NCBI RefSeq assembly: GCF_004804275.1
Contig: NZ_STGI01000002.1
Location: 248,001 to 312,000, forward strand
Direction: 5' to 3'
DNA: 64,000 nt
DNA from: Herbaspirillum sp. ST 5-3
GTDB lineage: Bacteria; Pseudomonadota; Gammaproteobacteria; Burkholderiales; Burkholderiaceae_D
Shown: positions 1 to 8,213 of the stretch, in pieces
How the letters are laid out: each line of letters opens with the position of its first letter
Numbering within the stretch: position 1 is the first letter of the stretch
Notes under the pieces: generated by a model
What the model saw: the letters and a program-made list of their open reading frames with translations, nothing else
Told to the model about the DNA's origin: nothing
Databases searched by the model: none
Translations under genes and position numbers: made by a program

Positions 1-80
1 ATGCGCCGCCCGCCAAGCTGGAAGGCGAGCGGCTCCCTGTCACCATAGGGGCCCGATCGGCTTTCGACATGTAGATGCAT
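1..80 (-). CDS. Partial hypothetical protein, N-terminal end only
   Basis: Reading leftwards from an ATG whose last base is 80, an open frame runs off the window edge, giving 26 residues that begin MHLHVESRSGPYGDREPL. A GGAG box lies 6 bases upstream of this ATG. The same frame also has an ATG at 113. No family is recognised and the fragment is short, so this is an inferred gene start rather than a secure call. Confidence 0.4.
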   Translation of the reverse strand, partial: MHLHVESRSGPYGDREPLAFQLGGRR

Positions 81-275
81 TAAACGCTCCACCAGGCCCG
101 GCCTGTCCCGCATGCGTATTTGGGCATGCGAATTTTCGATTCGTTCGCCTTGGCTGCATTCTGCTCCCAAGTGATGGAAAAGCTTGCGCAAACAGCGATT
201 GTCACCAAGAATGTGGGCAACACGGCAAGACACAGCGGCCGGTGATGGCAACCAAGTTCAGACGGAGAGCGGAAG

Positions 276-566
276 ATGTATTTAGATCACCCGAAAATCA
301 GCGCAACGAACAGCAATACCGAACCCGACCGCATCGAACGTCTGAATCGCGTGTACGGTTATGCGCTCGCGGTTGCCGACGCAAGCGGCAATGAGGAATT
401 TCTCGGCAAGCTGTCGCACCTGCACGACCACAAGGGCAAGCTGATCGTCGTCTGGTTCTCGGAGCCGACCGAGCAGGACAAGGAGTGCTTCGTCAAGGCC
501 TGGAACAGCAAGGTGGGCGATGAAAGTACCAACGTCGGGCATGAGGTGACACCGCCGACTGTTTGA
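276..566 (+). CDS. Small hypothetical protein (96 aa)
   Basis: An ATG is preceded by a purine-rich GGAGAGCGGAAG box and starts a 96-residue soluble protein with no signal peptide or membrane segment. The middle (about residues 25-70) is mixed charged and hydrophobic, and one Trp-Phe pair sits in a VVWFSEP stretch. A good rho-independent terminator follows about 50 bases after the stop, which supports a monocistronic transcript. Antisense frames over the same bases lack comparable start signals. No family is recognised. Confidence 0.7.
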   Translation: MYLDHPKISATNSNTEPDRIERLNRVYGYALAVADASGNEEFLGKLSHLHDHKGKLIVVWFSEPTEQDKECFVKAWNSKVGDESTNVGHEVTPPTV

Positions 567-616
567 ACTGGGATTGCTGCGCCGTGATCAGTCCGCGTGC
601 AGCAAGAGGAACGCAT

Positions 617-654
617 AAAAAAACCCGAATGCGTTTGAACGCAGCGGGTTTTTT
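617..654 (+). terminator. Rho-independent terminator after the 276-566 gene
   Basis: An A-tract and ACCCG pair with CGGGT and a run of T around a short loop, so the hairpin has A-tract and T-tract flanks. It can work in both directions and may also serve the minus-strand gene that ends at 699. Confidence 0.85.
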
Positions 655-698
655 GTCGCGATCTGCATTGAAAGATCATCGGTGCCTTGGCACCGATT

Positions 699-1106
699 TC
701 ATTTCGATGCCGGTACCAGTGTGATGACATTGGTGCTGGAAATCTGATCCTGAATCAGTTCGATTTCCGCCAATAGATTCATCAGCGATCGCAGCCACGG
801 ATAGCGCGTGTAACGAATGGTGCGGTTGTTGACCTCCAGGTCGACGATAAATTGCGGCGTGATGATGTGCGGGTGCCTGGAACTGCACACGCCACCATGA
901 AGTTGCGCGCGCTTGCCAAGATACGCCATGGCGCAGGCACGCTTGTATGCCACGGCGCTGCCGTAGCGATCGATGATGCTCTTGTCTTCGTTACACCTTG
1001 CGATGCATTGAAGATAGGCTTTCCAGTCACCTTCACGAATCTCGATAGCGCCCGATTTCGGGCTGATATTGGGAATCGCATCTTCTGAACCAAGTACTGC
1101 TGACAC
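699..1106 (-). CDS. Hypothetical protein (135 aa), GTG start
   Basis: The frame opens with GTG preceded by a near-consensus GGGAGG box four bases upstream, which decides the start. The product is 135 residues, soluble, with three cysteines (in YLQCIARCN and HGGVCSS) and no signal peptide. The bidirectional terminator at 617-654 lies beyond its stop. No domain is recognised. Coding is inferred from the strong ribosome site and terminator rather than from homology. Confidence 0.55.
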   Translation of the reverse strand: MSAVLGSEDAIPNISPKSGAIEIREGDWKAYLQCIARCNEDKSIIDRYGSAVAYKRACAMAYLGKRAQLHGGVCSSRHPHIITPQFIVDLEVNNRTIRYTRYPWLRSLMNLLAEIELIQDQISSTNVITLVPASK

Positions 1107-1423
1107 ACTACCTCCCGAGCGTCGCGATATGCGGAGTTGTTTGCTTCCCCGTGTTGAAGCGGTCTGTTTTGACGCAAGGGCAAAGGGAAAAGTTCACTCA
1201 GGAAACAGATCAATTTTGCTGCGACGCCTCAATGCAAAAACTCGTCGTGGTGGATGTCATCATCGGCAAATGCAGCGCTGCGCCCGTGGCGTCGATCGGC
1301 GGGATTAGAGGGTAAACCGACGCCTGATTGTCGGTTAAAAAAAGCTTCGCCATGGTGCAATAGCATGGCGGTCGATTGTCATAGTGGGGCAGCCGACTCG
1401 CGTTTCCTCCGAGGTCGAGATTG

Positions 1424-1458
1424 GACCCGCCGGCGCAAGGCTGGCGGGTCGTTTTCTT
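1424..1458 (+). terminator. Rho-independent terminator with no protein gene upstream
   Basis: GACCCGCC pairs with GGCGGGTC around an 11-base loop and is followed by GTTTTCTTT. No convincing coding region on the plus strand lies between 1107 and this hairpin. The interval 1107-1578 therefore holds at most a small RNA ending here plus the promoter region of the next small gene. Confidence 0.7.
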
Positions 1459-1578
1459 TACGCGACAACGCGCGTGCGAATTTTTTGCCATACTTCTCAA
1501 TGTGCGCGCGGAACGGACTATACTTCTTCCAGAATTTCTCCGCGATGCCATCACGGAACATCATCTTTCGGCTCGATC

Positions 1579-1782
1579 ATGAAGGCAGACCATACCGACG
1601 ATCGCACTGACCCTGTCAGACAGGCTGAAATCGCGCAGCCCAAAAGCATTGCGGACCTGAAGCCGAAGGGCGCGTGCTGGTATTGCAATCAGCCGCTCGA
1701 CAATGTGCGCCGTTTCTGCAGCAAGACCTGCGCCGACGATTACCGTATCGAAGAAGAAGCATTCAACAATCCTCCGCCCTAG
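1579..1782 (+). CDS. Small zinc-ribbon-like protein (67 aa)
   Basis: The 67-residue product has four cysteines arranged as CWYC in the middle and CSKTC near the C-terminus, a CxxC...CxxxC pattern typical of small treble-clef or zinc-ribbon proteins. The acidic tail reads RIEEEAFNNPPP. The frame stays open upstream to 1384, but only the region after ATG 1579 looks protein-like; the preceding bases contain the terminator at 1424-1458, which argues against the longer version. Function is unknown; metal binding is inferred from the cysteines. Confidence 0.6.
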   Translation: MKADHTDDRTDPVRQAEIAQPKSIADLKPKGACWYCNQPLDNVRRFCSKTCADDYRIEEEAFNNPPP

Positions 1783-1971
1783 CAACTTCGCTCGTGCTGC
1801 TGTGATGCAACACAGTTTTAACAAAGCTTGAGCATGAACAATACCGGGACGCTCCCGCTTCGGGTTTTCTCAGACTGTTGTCTCCCGATCAAGATTAACT
1901 TCGGTTAAGGCAAGCAAGGAAATCAATGCCTTCATTGAAAAGTTAGTCCGCATTACGGACCTCAGGAGCGA

Positions 1972-2205
1972 ATGATGACACCGGAAGAAATCGTTACCGA
2001 TCTCAATACGAAGAATCGGGACATACTCTATGCCCGCACGGACTATCAGCATCTGACGCACGACCAGGTGCTTGCGATGATGGACTCGGCTGCCATGCGT
2101 GGATTCAAGCTGGGGAGCAATGTGGCTTTGTCCATGGTGAAAGGCGCGTTGCTGGTGCAACTGGCAAGGGCGGTCGGCGCACGGAAAGACACATCGGGCG
2201 TCTAG
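1972..2205 (+). CDS. Small hypothetical protein (77 aa)
   Basis: An AGGAG box sits just upstream of tandem ATG codons at 1972 and 1975. The product is predicted soluble and mostly helical, beginning with TPEEIVTDLNTKNRD and carrying a hydrophobic stretch SNVALSMVKGALLVQLA that may be an amphipathic helix. No family is recognised. The clear ribosome site and isolated position support coding. Confidence 0.6.
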   Translation: MMTPEEIVTDLNTKNRDILYARTDYQHLTHDQVLAMMDSAAMRGFKLGSNVALSMVKGALLVQLARAVGARKDTSGV

Positions 2206-2249
2206 GAACCCATTGCGCGCGTGCGCTCATCCGGCTCAGAGCAACTCCC

Positions 2250-2271
2250 GGGAATTCATCGGGAATTCATC
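2250..2271. repeat. Tandem 11-bp direct repeat
   Basis: GGGAATTCATC occurs twice head to tail, followed by a third partial GGGAA. It lies in the 218-bp gap between two small genes. It may be slippage or part of a regulatory site; no function can be assigned. Confidence 0.8.
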
Positions 2272-2423
2272 GGGAAACGACGCTTGCCTTCCGCGAGACC
2301 GGAAACCGGCTTCCGCAGACTGGCGAACGACGATACATTCCGTTACATTTCTCTGTATTACTTTTGATTTGGTGCAGCGTTTACAGGGATAGTATCGAGG
2401 TCCAAGTTTCCTGGGAGTCATAA

Positions 2424-2921
2424 ATGAATACGCGAGCGAAACTCATCGCTTCTCTTGTCTGCTTTTTCAGCCTGCCCGCAGCCTATGCGGCCGACTTTGA
2501 CGACTATGCGCGCGTCATGAGTGTGACGCCGCAGGTCGAACAAGTGAATTATCCGCAACAGGAATGTCATACCGAATACGTGCCTGTGCAACGCCAGCAG
2601 CGCGGCGTCGGCGGCTCCATTCTCGGCGGACTGGCGGGCGGCATCATCGGTAATCAGGTCGGCGGCGGCAGCGGCCGCTCCGTAGCGACAGCGGCTGGCG
2701 CCATCGCCGGTGCTATCGTCGGTGACCGCATGGAAAACAGCGAAACACCGGCGACCGAATCGCAGCCGGTAAATCGCTGCCGCACTGTCGATAACTGGCA
2801 GTCGCGCACCAACGGCTATGCCGTGACATACGAATACCACGGCCATAGCTACACCAGCGTGATGCCCTACGATCCCGGCGAGCGGATGCGAGTCCGCGTC
2901 TCCGTGATGCCGGCACGCTGA
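2424..2921 (+). CDS. Glycine-zipper 2TM envelope protein
   Basis: The 165-residue product begins with a Sec signal peptide (MNTRAK, then a hydrophobic core ending at AYAA, about residue 22). Residues 60-95 form a glycine-zipper motif (GGSILGGLAGGIIGNQVGGG followed by a second alanine/glycine helix ending VGDR), the hallmark of the 17-kDa surface antigen/SlyB-type family. Two cysteines occur in the mature part. There is no lipobox at the cleavage site, so it is probably a periplasmic or outer-membrane-associated protein rather than a lipoprotein. Such proteins are associated with envelope integrity; the exact role is unknown. Confidence 0.85.
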   Translation: MNTRAKLIASLVCFFSLPAAYAADFDDYARVMSVTPQVEQVNYPQQECHTEYVPVQRQQRGVGGSILGGLAGGIIGNQVGGGSGRSVATAAGAIAGAIVGDRMENSETPATESQPVNRCRTVDNWQSRTNGYAVTYEYHGHSYTSVMPYDPGERMRVRVSVMPAR

Positions 2922-3278
2922 TCTTCCGCCGCAACAATCCCTTCCTTGCAGGACGCCGGCTCGGTGCCGGCACCTGCATCTCCGCTCCAACGCTTCGCGC
3001 TTCAATATCTGTGCAGCACATGTCTGCACAGATCGCTTCCACCTCCTGACATTTCCAGGCAGATTTATCAAGGGAACATTTTTCCCGGCCGGGAGTCAGC
3101 TTGAATGGTTCAAGCGGTAAAGAAATCGCAATACGAACAATACGAACGCGTTGAAGCATCCAGTGTTCACTCAGCGTTGATCGAATTCAAGCGGCGCAGG
3201 CATTGATCGCCTGCGCGGCCGACCCATTGTGCAAGCAATCGAGGGGCAGTGCTCGCCTTCCTTTGGATACACATCGCC
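2922..3278. other. 357-bp intergenic region with small hairpins and a tandem repeat
   Basis: No convincing gene is seen. It contains two short inverted repeats (GGGAA/TTCCC at 3072-3086 and CTTGAA/TTCAAG at 3100-3114) and a 9-bp tandem repeat AATACGAAC at 3130-3147. It probably holds the promoter of the following glycosidase gene, but no clear -35/-10 pair was identified. Confidence 0.5.
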
Positions 3279-5483
3279 ATGATCTTGAAAAAACCGGAAA
3301 AACAATCATTGCAACCGACGACAAAGCAGCTTGAATTATGGGGAGGCATTGAATGCACGGTGGTGCGCATTCAGGACAGTTACCGCAATCAGATCGCTGA
3401 AACAGGGCACGCCGATCGCATCGACGACCTCGATGCGATCGCGGCGCTGGGCATTCGCACGCTACGCTACCCGGTGCTGTGGGAAACCGTCGCGCCCGAC
3501 CATCCGGACACATCGGATTGGCATTGGCACGATGCCCGGCTCGGCCGCTTGCGCGAGCTGGGCGTGGTGCCGATCGCCGGCCTGGTCCATCACGGCAGCG
3601 GGCCGCGCTACACCAGCTTGCTCGATCCCGCATTTCCAGACCTGCTGGCGCGATATGCGGGGCGCGTGGCGCAGCGCTATCCCTGGATAAAACGATTTAC
3701 GCCGGTCAATGAGCCGCTGACCACCGCGCGCTTCAGCGGACTTTATGGACATTGGTATCCGCATGGGCGGGATACGCACACGATGCTGCGCGCGCTGTAC
3801 ACGGAATGCCGCGCCGTGGCGCTGTCCATGTGTGCGATTCGACGCAGTATTCCGGACGCCCAACTGGTGCAGACGGAGGATATGGGTAAGGTGTTCAGCC
3901 TGCCTGACCTGAAGTTTCAGACGGACTATGAGAATGAGCGGCGCTGGTTGTGTTTCGATTTGCTGTGCGGCCGCATCGACGCATCCCACTCATGGTACAG
4001 GGCATTCATCGATGCCGGCATCGACGCGCGCCAGATGGATTTTTTTGTCGAACAGCCCTGCGTGCCCGATATTATCGGCATCAACCACTACGTCACCAGC
4101 GAGCGGTTTCTGGATCATCGCAAGCGCGACTATCCCGCGGCCTTCCACTGCGAGGGCGTGCCGTACGTCGATATTCACGCCACGCGCGTCCATTACGCGG
4201 ACGGCCTGACCGGCCCTGCGCAGCGCCTGCGCGAAGTATGGGAGCGCTATCGCTTGCCGATTGCCGTCACCGAGACGCATCTTGGCGGAGCACGCGATGA
4301 TCAACTGCGCTGGCTGCACGACATGTGGCAGGCCGCGCACACGCTGAGAGGCGAGGGCGCGGACATTCGGGCGGTGACCGCATGGTCTATCTTCGGCTGT
4401 ATCGACTGGAATTCGTTGCTGACGCAGAACAAGGGCTTCTATGAAAGCGGCTTGTTCGATGTGCGCGGCGGTTCGGTGCGGCCGACCGCTCTGGCAGGCG
4501 CCGCGGCATCCCTGGCAAAGACGGGCAGCTTCGACCATCCGGTGCTGGATGCGCCGGGGTGGTGGCACCGCCCGGACCGCTTCTTCGCGCACTCTCCGCA
4601 GCGCATCGTCGCGCCGGAGATCATCAAGTCGGCACGCAAGCTCGCGATCACCGGAGCAAGGGGAACGCTCGGACGGGCGCTGTCGCGCATTTGCACACAA
4701 CGCGCGCTTGCGCATGAATTGCTGACGCGGGACGACATGGATATCGCGGATGAGGCATCGGTGGAGGCAGCGTTGAAGTTGCATCGGCCGTGGGCGGTGA
4801 TCAATGCCGCCGGCTACGTGCGCGTGCCGGACGCCGCGCGAGAATCGGAGCGCTGCTTTCGCGAGAATGCCGCCGGCGCGGAAGTACTGGCGCGAGCCTG
4901 CGCCAGGCTGGGCATTCCGTATGTCACCTTTTCCTCGGACCTGGTCTTTGATGGCAGCCTCGGCCGTGCCTATGTCGAGAGCGACCTGGTTTCGCCCTTG
5001 TGCGTCTACGGCAGCAGCAAGGCCGAAGCCGAGCGCCGCGTGCTGCAAGCTTTCCCCGACGCACTCGTGGTGCGCACCAGCGCTTTCTTCGGCCCATGGG
5101 ACCGATACAACTTCGTACATGGCGTGCTGCGCGATCTGAGTGCCGGCAGACGCGTCGCGGCAAGCGATGATTCGCAGGTGTCGCCCACCTATGTTCCCGA
5201 TCTTGCGCATGCAACGATGGACTTGCTGATCGATCGGGTGAACGGCATCTGGCATCTTGCCAATCAGGGCGCAATGTCCTGGTTCGAACTGGCAGAACGT
5301 GCGGCGCGCCAGGCAGGTCTGGATGCATCGATGCTAAGCAAGACACATGGCGGCGGTCGCGGGATGACAGCCTTGTCGAGCGAGCGCGGGCTGATCCTGC
5401 CTAGCTTCGCCAGCGCGCTTGAGCGCTACGTGCGGGAAAACCTCGTGGCATGGAATGACAAGCCGGAGCGGGAGGCGGCGTAA
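3279..5483 (+). CDS. GH1-family glycosidase fused to RmlD-like sugar-nucleotide reductase
   Basis: The 734-residue protein joins two enzymes. Residues 20-410 form a glycoside hydrolase family 1-like barrel: the acid/base motif TPVNEP (Glu145) and a VTETH motif (Glu332, equivalent to the ITENG nucleophile) are both present. Residues 453-730 form a short-chain reductase of the RmlD type, with the nucleotide motif GARGTLG (459-465) and a YGSSK catalytic Tyr577/Lys581 pair. The frame stays open to a GTG at 3249, but ATG 3279 is a more natural start. No signal peptide, so it is cytoplasmic. A GH2 enzyme follows 95 bases downstream, suggesting one saccharide-handling operon. The substrate is unknown. 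Confidence 0.85.
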   Translation: MILKKPEKQSLQPTTKQLELWGGIECTVVRIQDSYRNQIAETGHADRIDDLDAIAALGIRTLRYPVLWETVAPDHPDTSDWHWHDARLGRLRELGVVPIAGLVHHGSGPRYTSLLDPAFPDLLARYAGRVAQRYPWIKRFTPVNEPLTTARFSGLYGHWYPHGRDTHTMLRALYTECRAVALSMCAIRRSIPDAQLVQTEDMGKVFSLPDLKFQTDYENERRWLCFDLLCGRIDASHSWYRAFIDAGIDARQMDFFVEQPCVPDIIGINHYVTSERFLDHRKRDYPAAFHCEGVPYVDIHATRVHYADGLTGPAQRLREVWERYRLPIAVTETHLGGARDDQLRWLHDMWQAAHTLRGEGADIRAVTAWSIFGCIDWNSLLTQNKGFYESGLFDVRGGSVRPTALAGAAASLAKTGSFDHPVLDAPGWWHRPDRFFAHSPQRIVAPEIIKSARKLAITGARGTLGRALSRICTQRALAHELLTRDDMDIADEASVEAALKLHRPWAVINAAGYVRVPDAARESERCFRENAAGAEVLARACARLGIPYVTFSSDLVFDGSLGRAYVESDLVSPLCVYGSSKAEAERRVLQAFPDALVVRTSAFFGPWDRYNFVHGVLRDLSAGRRVAASDDSQVSPTYVPDLAHATMDLLIDRVNGIWHLANQGAMSWFELAERAARQAGLDASMLSKTHGGGRGMTALSSERGLILPSFASALERYVRENLVAWNDKPEREAA

Positions 5484-5578
5484 TCGGCATTCGTCATCGA
5501 CATTCTTTGTGCAGCGATGGGAACAGCCTTGATTGGCAACACTCCAAATGAGGTAGCGTTCACCGCAAAGGAACCAGA

Positions 5579-7369
5579 ATGGCCGATACCGCATACCCGC
5601 GTCCGCAGTTGGTGCGCGAGCACTGGCAATCGCTGAATGGCCAGTGGAAATTTACCTTCGACAACAACAAGCAATACAAGCATCCCTCCGACACTATCCA
5701 GTGGTCGCACGACATTCAAGTTCCTTTTCCTCCGGAATCACAGGCCAGCGGCATCGGCGATCGCGGCTTTCATCGGGCATGCTGGTATCAGCGTGAATTC
5801 AGCATCAAACCGGAAGGCGGCCGCATTCTCCTGCACTTCGGCGCCGTCGATTATCACGCCAAGGTGTGGGTTGACGGTCACAAGGTTGCCGAGCATGAGG
5901 GCGGGCACAGCTCGTTTCGCGCCGACATCACGACCGCACTCGGGCAGGATGAGCGGCATACGCTCACAGTCTATGTGGAGGACGATCCGCATGACCTGTC
6001 CAAGCCGCGCGGCAAGCAGGACTGGCAACCCGAGCCGCATTCCATCTGGTATCCGCGCACGACCGGCATCTGGCAAACCGTATGGCTTGAGCGCGTGCCG
6101 CATACTTATATCGACCGACTGCGCTGGACACCGCATTTCGACGGCTTCGAGATCGAGTGCGAAAGCTTTGTCGCCGGCGACCTGGAAGATAACCTGTCGG
6201 TGGAGGTGAAGATACGCAGCGGCTCGAAGATGCTGGCGGACGACACCTACCAGATCATCGGTGGCGAAGCGCATCGCAAGATTGCCTTGTCCGACCCGGG
6301 CATTGACGATTCGCGCAACGAACTGTTGTGGAGTCCGGAGCATCCGACTCTGCTCGATGCCGAAGTGACGCTGCGCCACAAGGATCAGGTGCTCGACAAG
6401 GTGCGTTCCTATACGGCGCTGCGCTCGGTGACGATCAATCGCGACCGCTTCATGCTCAATGGCAGGCCATACCACCTCAAGCTGGTGCTCGACCAGGGCT
6501 ACTGGCCGGAGACCTTGTTGGCCTCGCCCTCCGACGAGGCCTTGCGCAGGGACGTGGAGCTGGCCAAGGCAATGGGCTTCAATGGCGTCAGAAAGCACCA
6601 GAAGATCGAAGACCCGCGTTATCTGTACTGGGCCGATCGGCTCGGCCTGCTGGTCTGGGAGGAAATGCCCTCCGCATACCGCTTCACGCCGCTGGCGATC
6701 AACCGCATGGTGCGCGAATGGAGCGAAGTGATCGAGCGCGACTACAGTCACCCATGCATTATCGTCTGGGTGCCCTTCAATGAATCCTGGGGCGTGCCCA
6801 ACCTGACCTCGATGCAGGCGCATCGCAACGCAGTCGAAGCCTTGTACCACCTGACGCGCACCTTTGATTCGACGCGGCCGGTCATCGGCAATGACGGCTG
6901 GGAGGCGTCCGCCACGGATCTGCTCGGCATTCATGACTACGACGGCGACCCCGAGCGGATCAAGGCCCGATACGCATCGGGCGTGAGCACGCAGGAATTG
7001 TTCGACCGGCGGCGGCCGGGAGGACGGATACTGACGCTGGATGGCTATCCGCATCGCGGCCAGCCGATTATCCTGACGGAATTCGGCGGCATCACCTACG
7101 CGAAGAAAGCGGAGCCGGGTGTCAGCAATGTCTGGGGATATTCGCTTGCCGACAGCGATCAGGATTTCCTCGACAGCTATCGCCGCCTGCTGGAAGTGGT
7201 AAACGAAACACCGATGTTCAGTGGTTTCTGCTATACCCAGTTCGCCGACACATTCCAGGAAGCGAACGGCCTGCTGACTGCCGACCGTACGCCCAAGCTG
7301 CCGCTGGAGCAGATCTCAGACGCTACCAGGAACCACAAGCCGCATGCGAAGAAGCAGTACGGGATTTAG
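5579..7369 (+). CDS. Glycoside hydrolase family 2 protein (beta-glycosidase)
   Basis: The 596-residue protein shows the GH2 order: an N-terminal sugar-binding jelly roll (residues 10-175, beginning RPQLVREHWQSLNGQWKF), an immunoglobulin-like domain (180-280), and a TIM barrel. The acid/base Glu402 lies in VPFNESWG and the nucleophile Glu501 in ILTEFGG, both intact, so it should be active as a beta-galactosidase, glucuronidase or mannosidase-like enzyme. There is no signal peptide, so it acts in the cytoplasm on imported or internal glycosides. It is convergent with the next gene, only 9 bases apart. Confidence 0.88.
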   Translation: MADTAYPRPQLVREHWQSLNGQWKFTFDNNKQYKHPSDTIQWSHDIQVPFPPESQASGIGDRGFHRACWYQREFSIKPEGGRILLHFGAVDYHAKVWVDGHKVAEHEGGHSSFRADITTALGQDERHTLTVYVEDDPHDLSKPRGKQDWQPEPHSIWYPRTTGIWQTVWLERVPHTYIDRLRWTPHFDGFEIECESFVAGDLEDNLSVEVKIRSGSKMLADDTYQIIGGEAHRKIALSDPGIDDSRNELLWSPEHPTLLDAEVTLRHKDQVLDKVRSYTALRSVTINRDRFMLNGRPYHLKLVLDQGYWPETLLASPSDEALRRDVELAKAMGFNGVRKHQKIEDPRYLYWADRLGLLVWEEMPSAYRFTPLAINRMVREWSEVIERDYSHPCIIVWVPFNESWGVPNLTSMQAHRNAVEALYHLTRTFDSTRPVIGNDGWEASATDLLGIHDYDGDPERIKARYASGVSTQELFDRRRPGGRILTLDGYPHRGQPIILTEFGGITYAKKAEPGVSNVWGYSLADSDQDFLDSYRRLLEVVNETPMFSGFCYTQFADTFQEANGLLTADRTPKLPLEQISDATRNHKPHAKKQYGI

Positions 7370-7378
7370 GCTTGGAGT

Positions 7379-8077
7379 CTAATCTTCGGCCTGATCCGCG
7401 CCGCAGCACTTCTTGAATTTCTTGCCGCTGCCGCAGGGGCAGGGATCGTTGCGGCCGACTTTGGGCGCGTCGCGCTGCACCTGCTGCACCGCCGATTTGC
7501 GCAGCGGCTTCCAGAAGCGATGGATATGCGGAATGGCCGCCTCCATTTCCACGGCCAGCTTGTCGCGCTTGAAGGGGTCATCGACCAGCGCCATTTCATC
7601 TTCCGCGATTTCGTCCGCACCGAGCAGATAAATCGGCTCGACCATTTCCGCGATGTTGGACGACCAGATCGGCTCCCAGGCTTCGCCACGCAGATTCATC
7701 GCCTGCCAGAACCCCCACGCCCAAGCCTCGCCATCGATCAGGGTGCGGCCTTCGACCTCGTGTTCGCAGAACAGCGGCTCGAACTCCTTCGGGGCCACCT
7801 CGAAAGTCATCACGACTTCGTTCATGAAACGCGCGATCAGGGCGGTGATGCGCTCGGCTTCCCTGGGCGACTTGAAGGCCGGTCCTTCCTTGCCTTTTGA
7901 ACCCCACACTAGCGGCAGCCATTCGGCCATCAGCACTTCTTCAGGGCCGATCGCCAACGCTGTCAGGAAGCCGTGCAATGAGTCCATCGTCATGCCATCG
8001 TCGGCACAGCGGTCGGAGAGGAGGAACTGGTCGAGCTCCTTGAATTCCTTGTCGGAGAGGGGGTCGTCGAAGTGCAT
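7379..8077 (-). CDS. YecA/UPF0149 family protein with C-terminal SEC-C zinc motif
   Basis: The 232-residue product has the UPF0149 helical domain (residues 8-185, starting [13 protein letters not shown] with the conserved HGFLTAL segment at about 35-42) and ends in a SEC-C motif with [15 protein letters not shown], where the four cysteines bind zinc. SEC-C tails also occur in SecA. The cellular role of the family is poorly defined. The protein is cytoplasmic. It stands alone and is convergent with the GH2 gene. Confidence 0.9.
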   Translation of the reverse strand: MHFDDPLSDKEFKELDQFLLSDRCADDGMTMDSLHGFLTALAIGPEEVLMAEWLPLVWGSKGKEGPAFKSPREAERITALIARFMNEVVMTFEVAPKEFEPLFCEHEVEGRTLIDGEAWAWGFWQAMNLRGEAWEPIWSSNIAEMVEPIYLLGADEIAEDEMALVDDPFKRDKLAVEMEAAIPHIHRFWKPLRKSAVQQVQRDAPKVGRNDPCPCGSGKKFKKCCGADQAED

Positions 8078-8149
8078 GCGGATTAGTCAAAGTGAGCGAT
8101 GAAGGCGGTAGTGTAGCGCTTCGGGCGGGACGAGCGTCAATGAAATAAG

Positions 8150-8193
8150 AACGGCCGGGGAAGAAATATTTTTCTACCCCGACCGTGGCCGTT
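8150..8193 (-). terminator. Hairpin terminator at the end of the minor-pilin operon
   Basis: On the minus strand AACGGCC pairs with GGCCGTT and an inner GGGG pairs with CCCC, followed by the T-rich CTTATTT. It lies 20 bases after the pilY1 stop and probably ends the operon transcript. Confidence 0.6.
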
Positions 8194-8213
8194 TCCGCAA
8201 CGCTCGTCAGTTG

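Noticed and set aside
1210-1350. 47-codon minus-strand frame starting MAKLFLTDNQ
   Set aside because: No ribosome site and no recognisable features; kept out in favour of a possible RNA gene.
1380-1460. tRNA-like appearance around the 1424 hairpin
   Set aside because: No cloverleaf, no T-loop consensus and no CCA end could be folded; it is a terminator hairpin.
5738-7054. 438-codon minus-strand frame opposite the GH2 gene
   Set aside because: The GH2 frame contains both catalytic motifs; the antisense translation is composition-driven.
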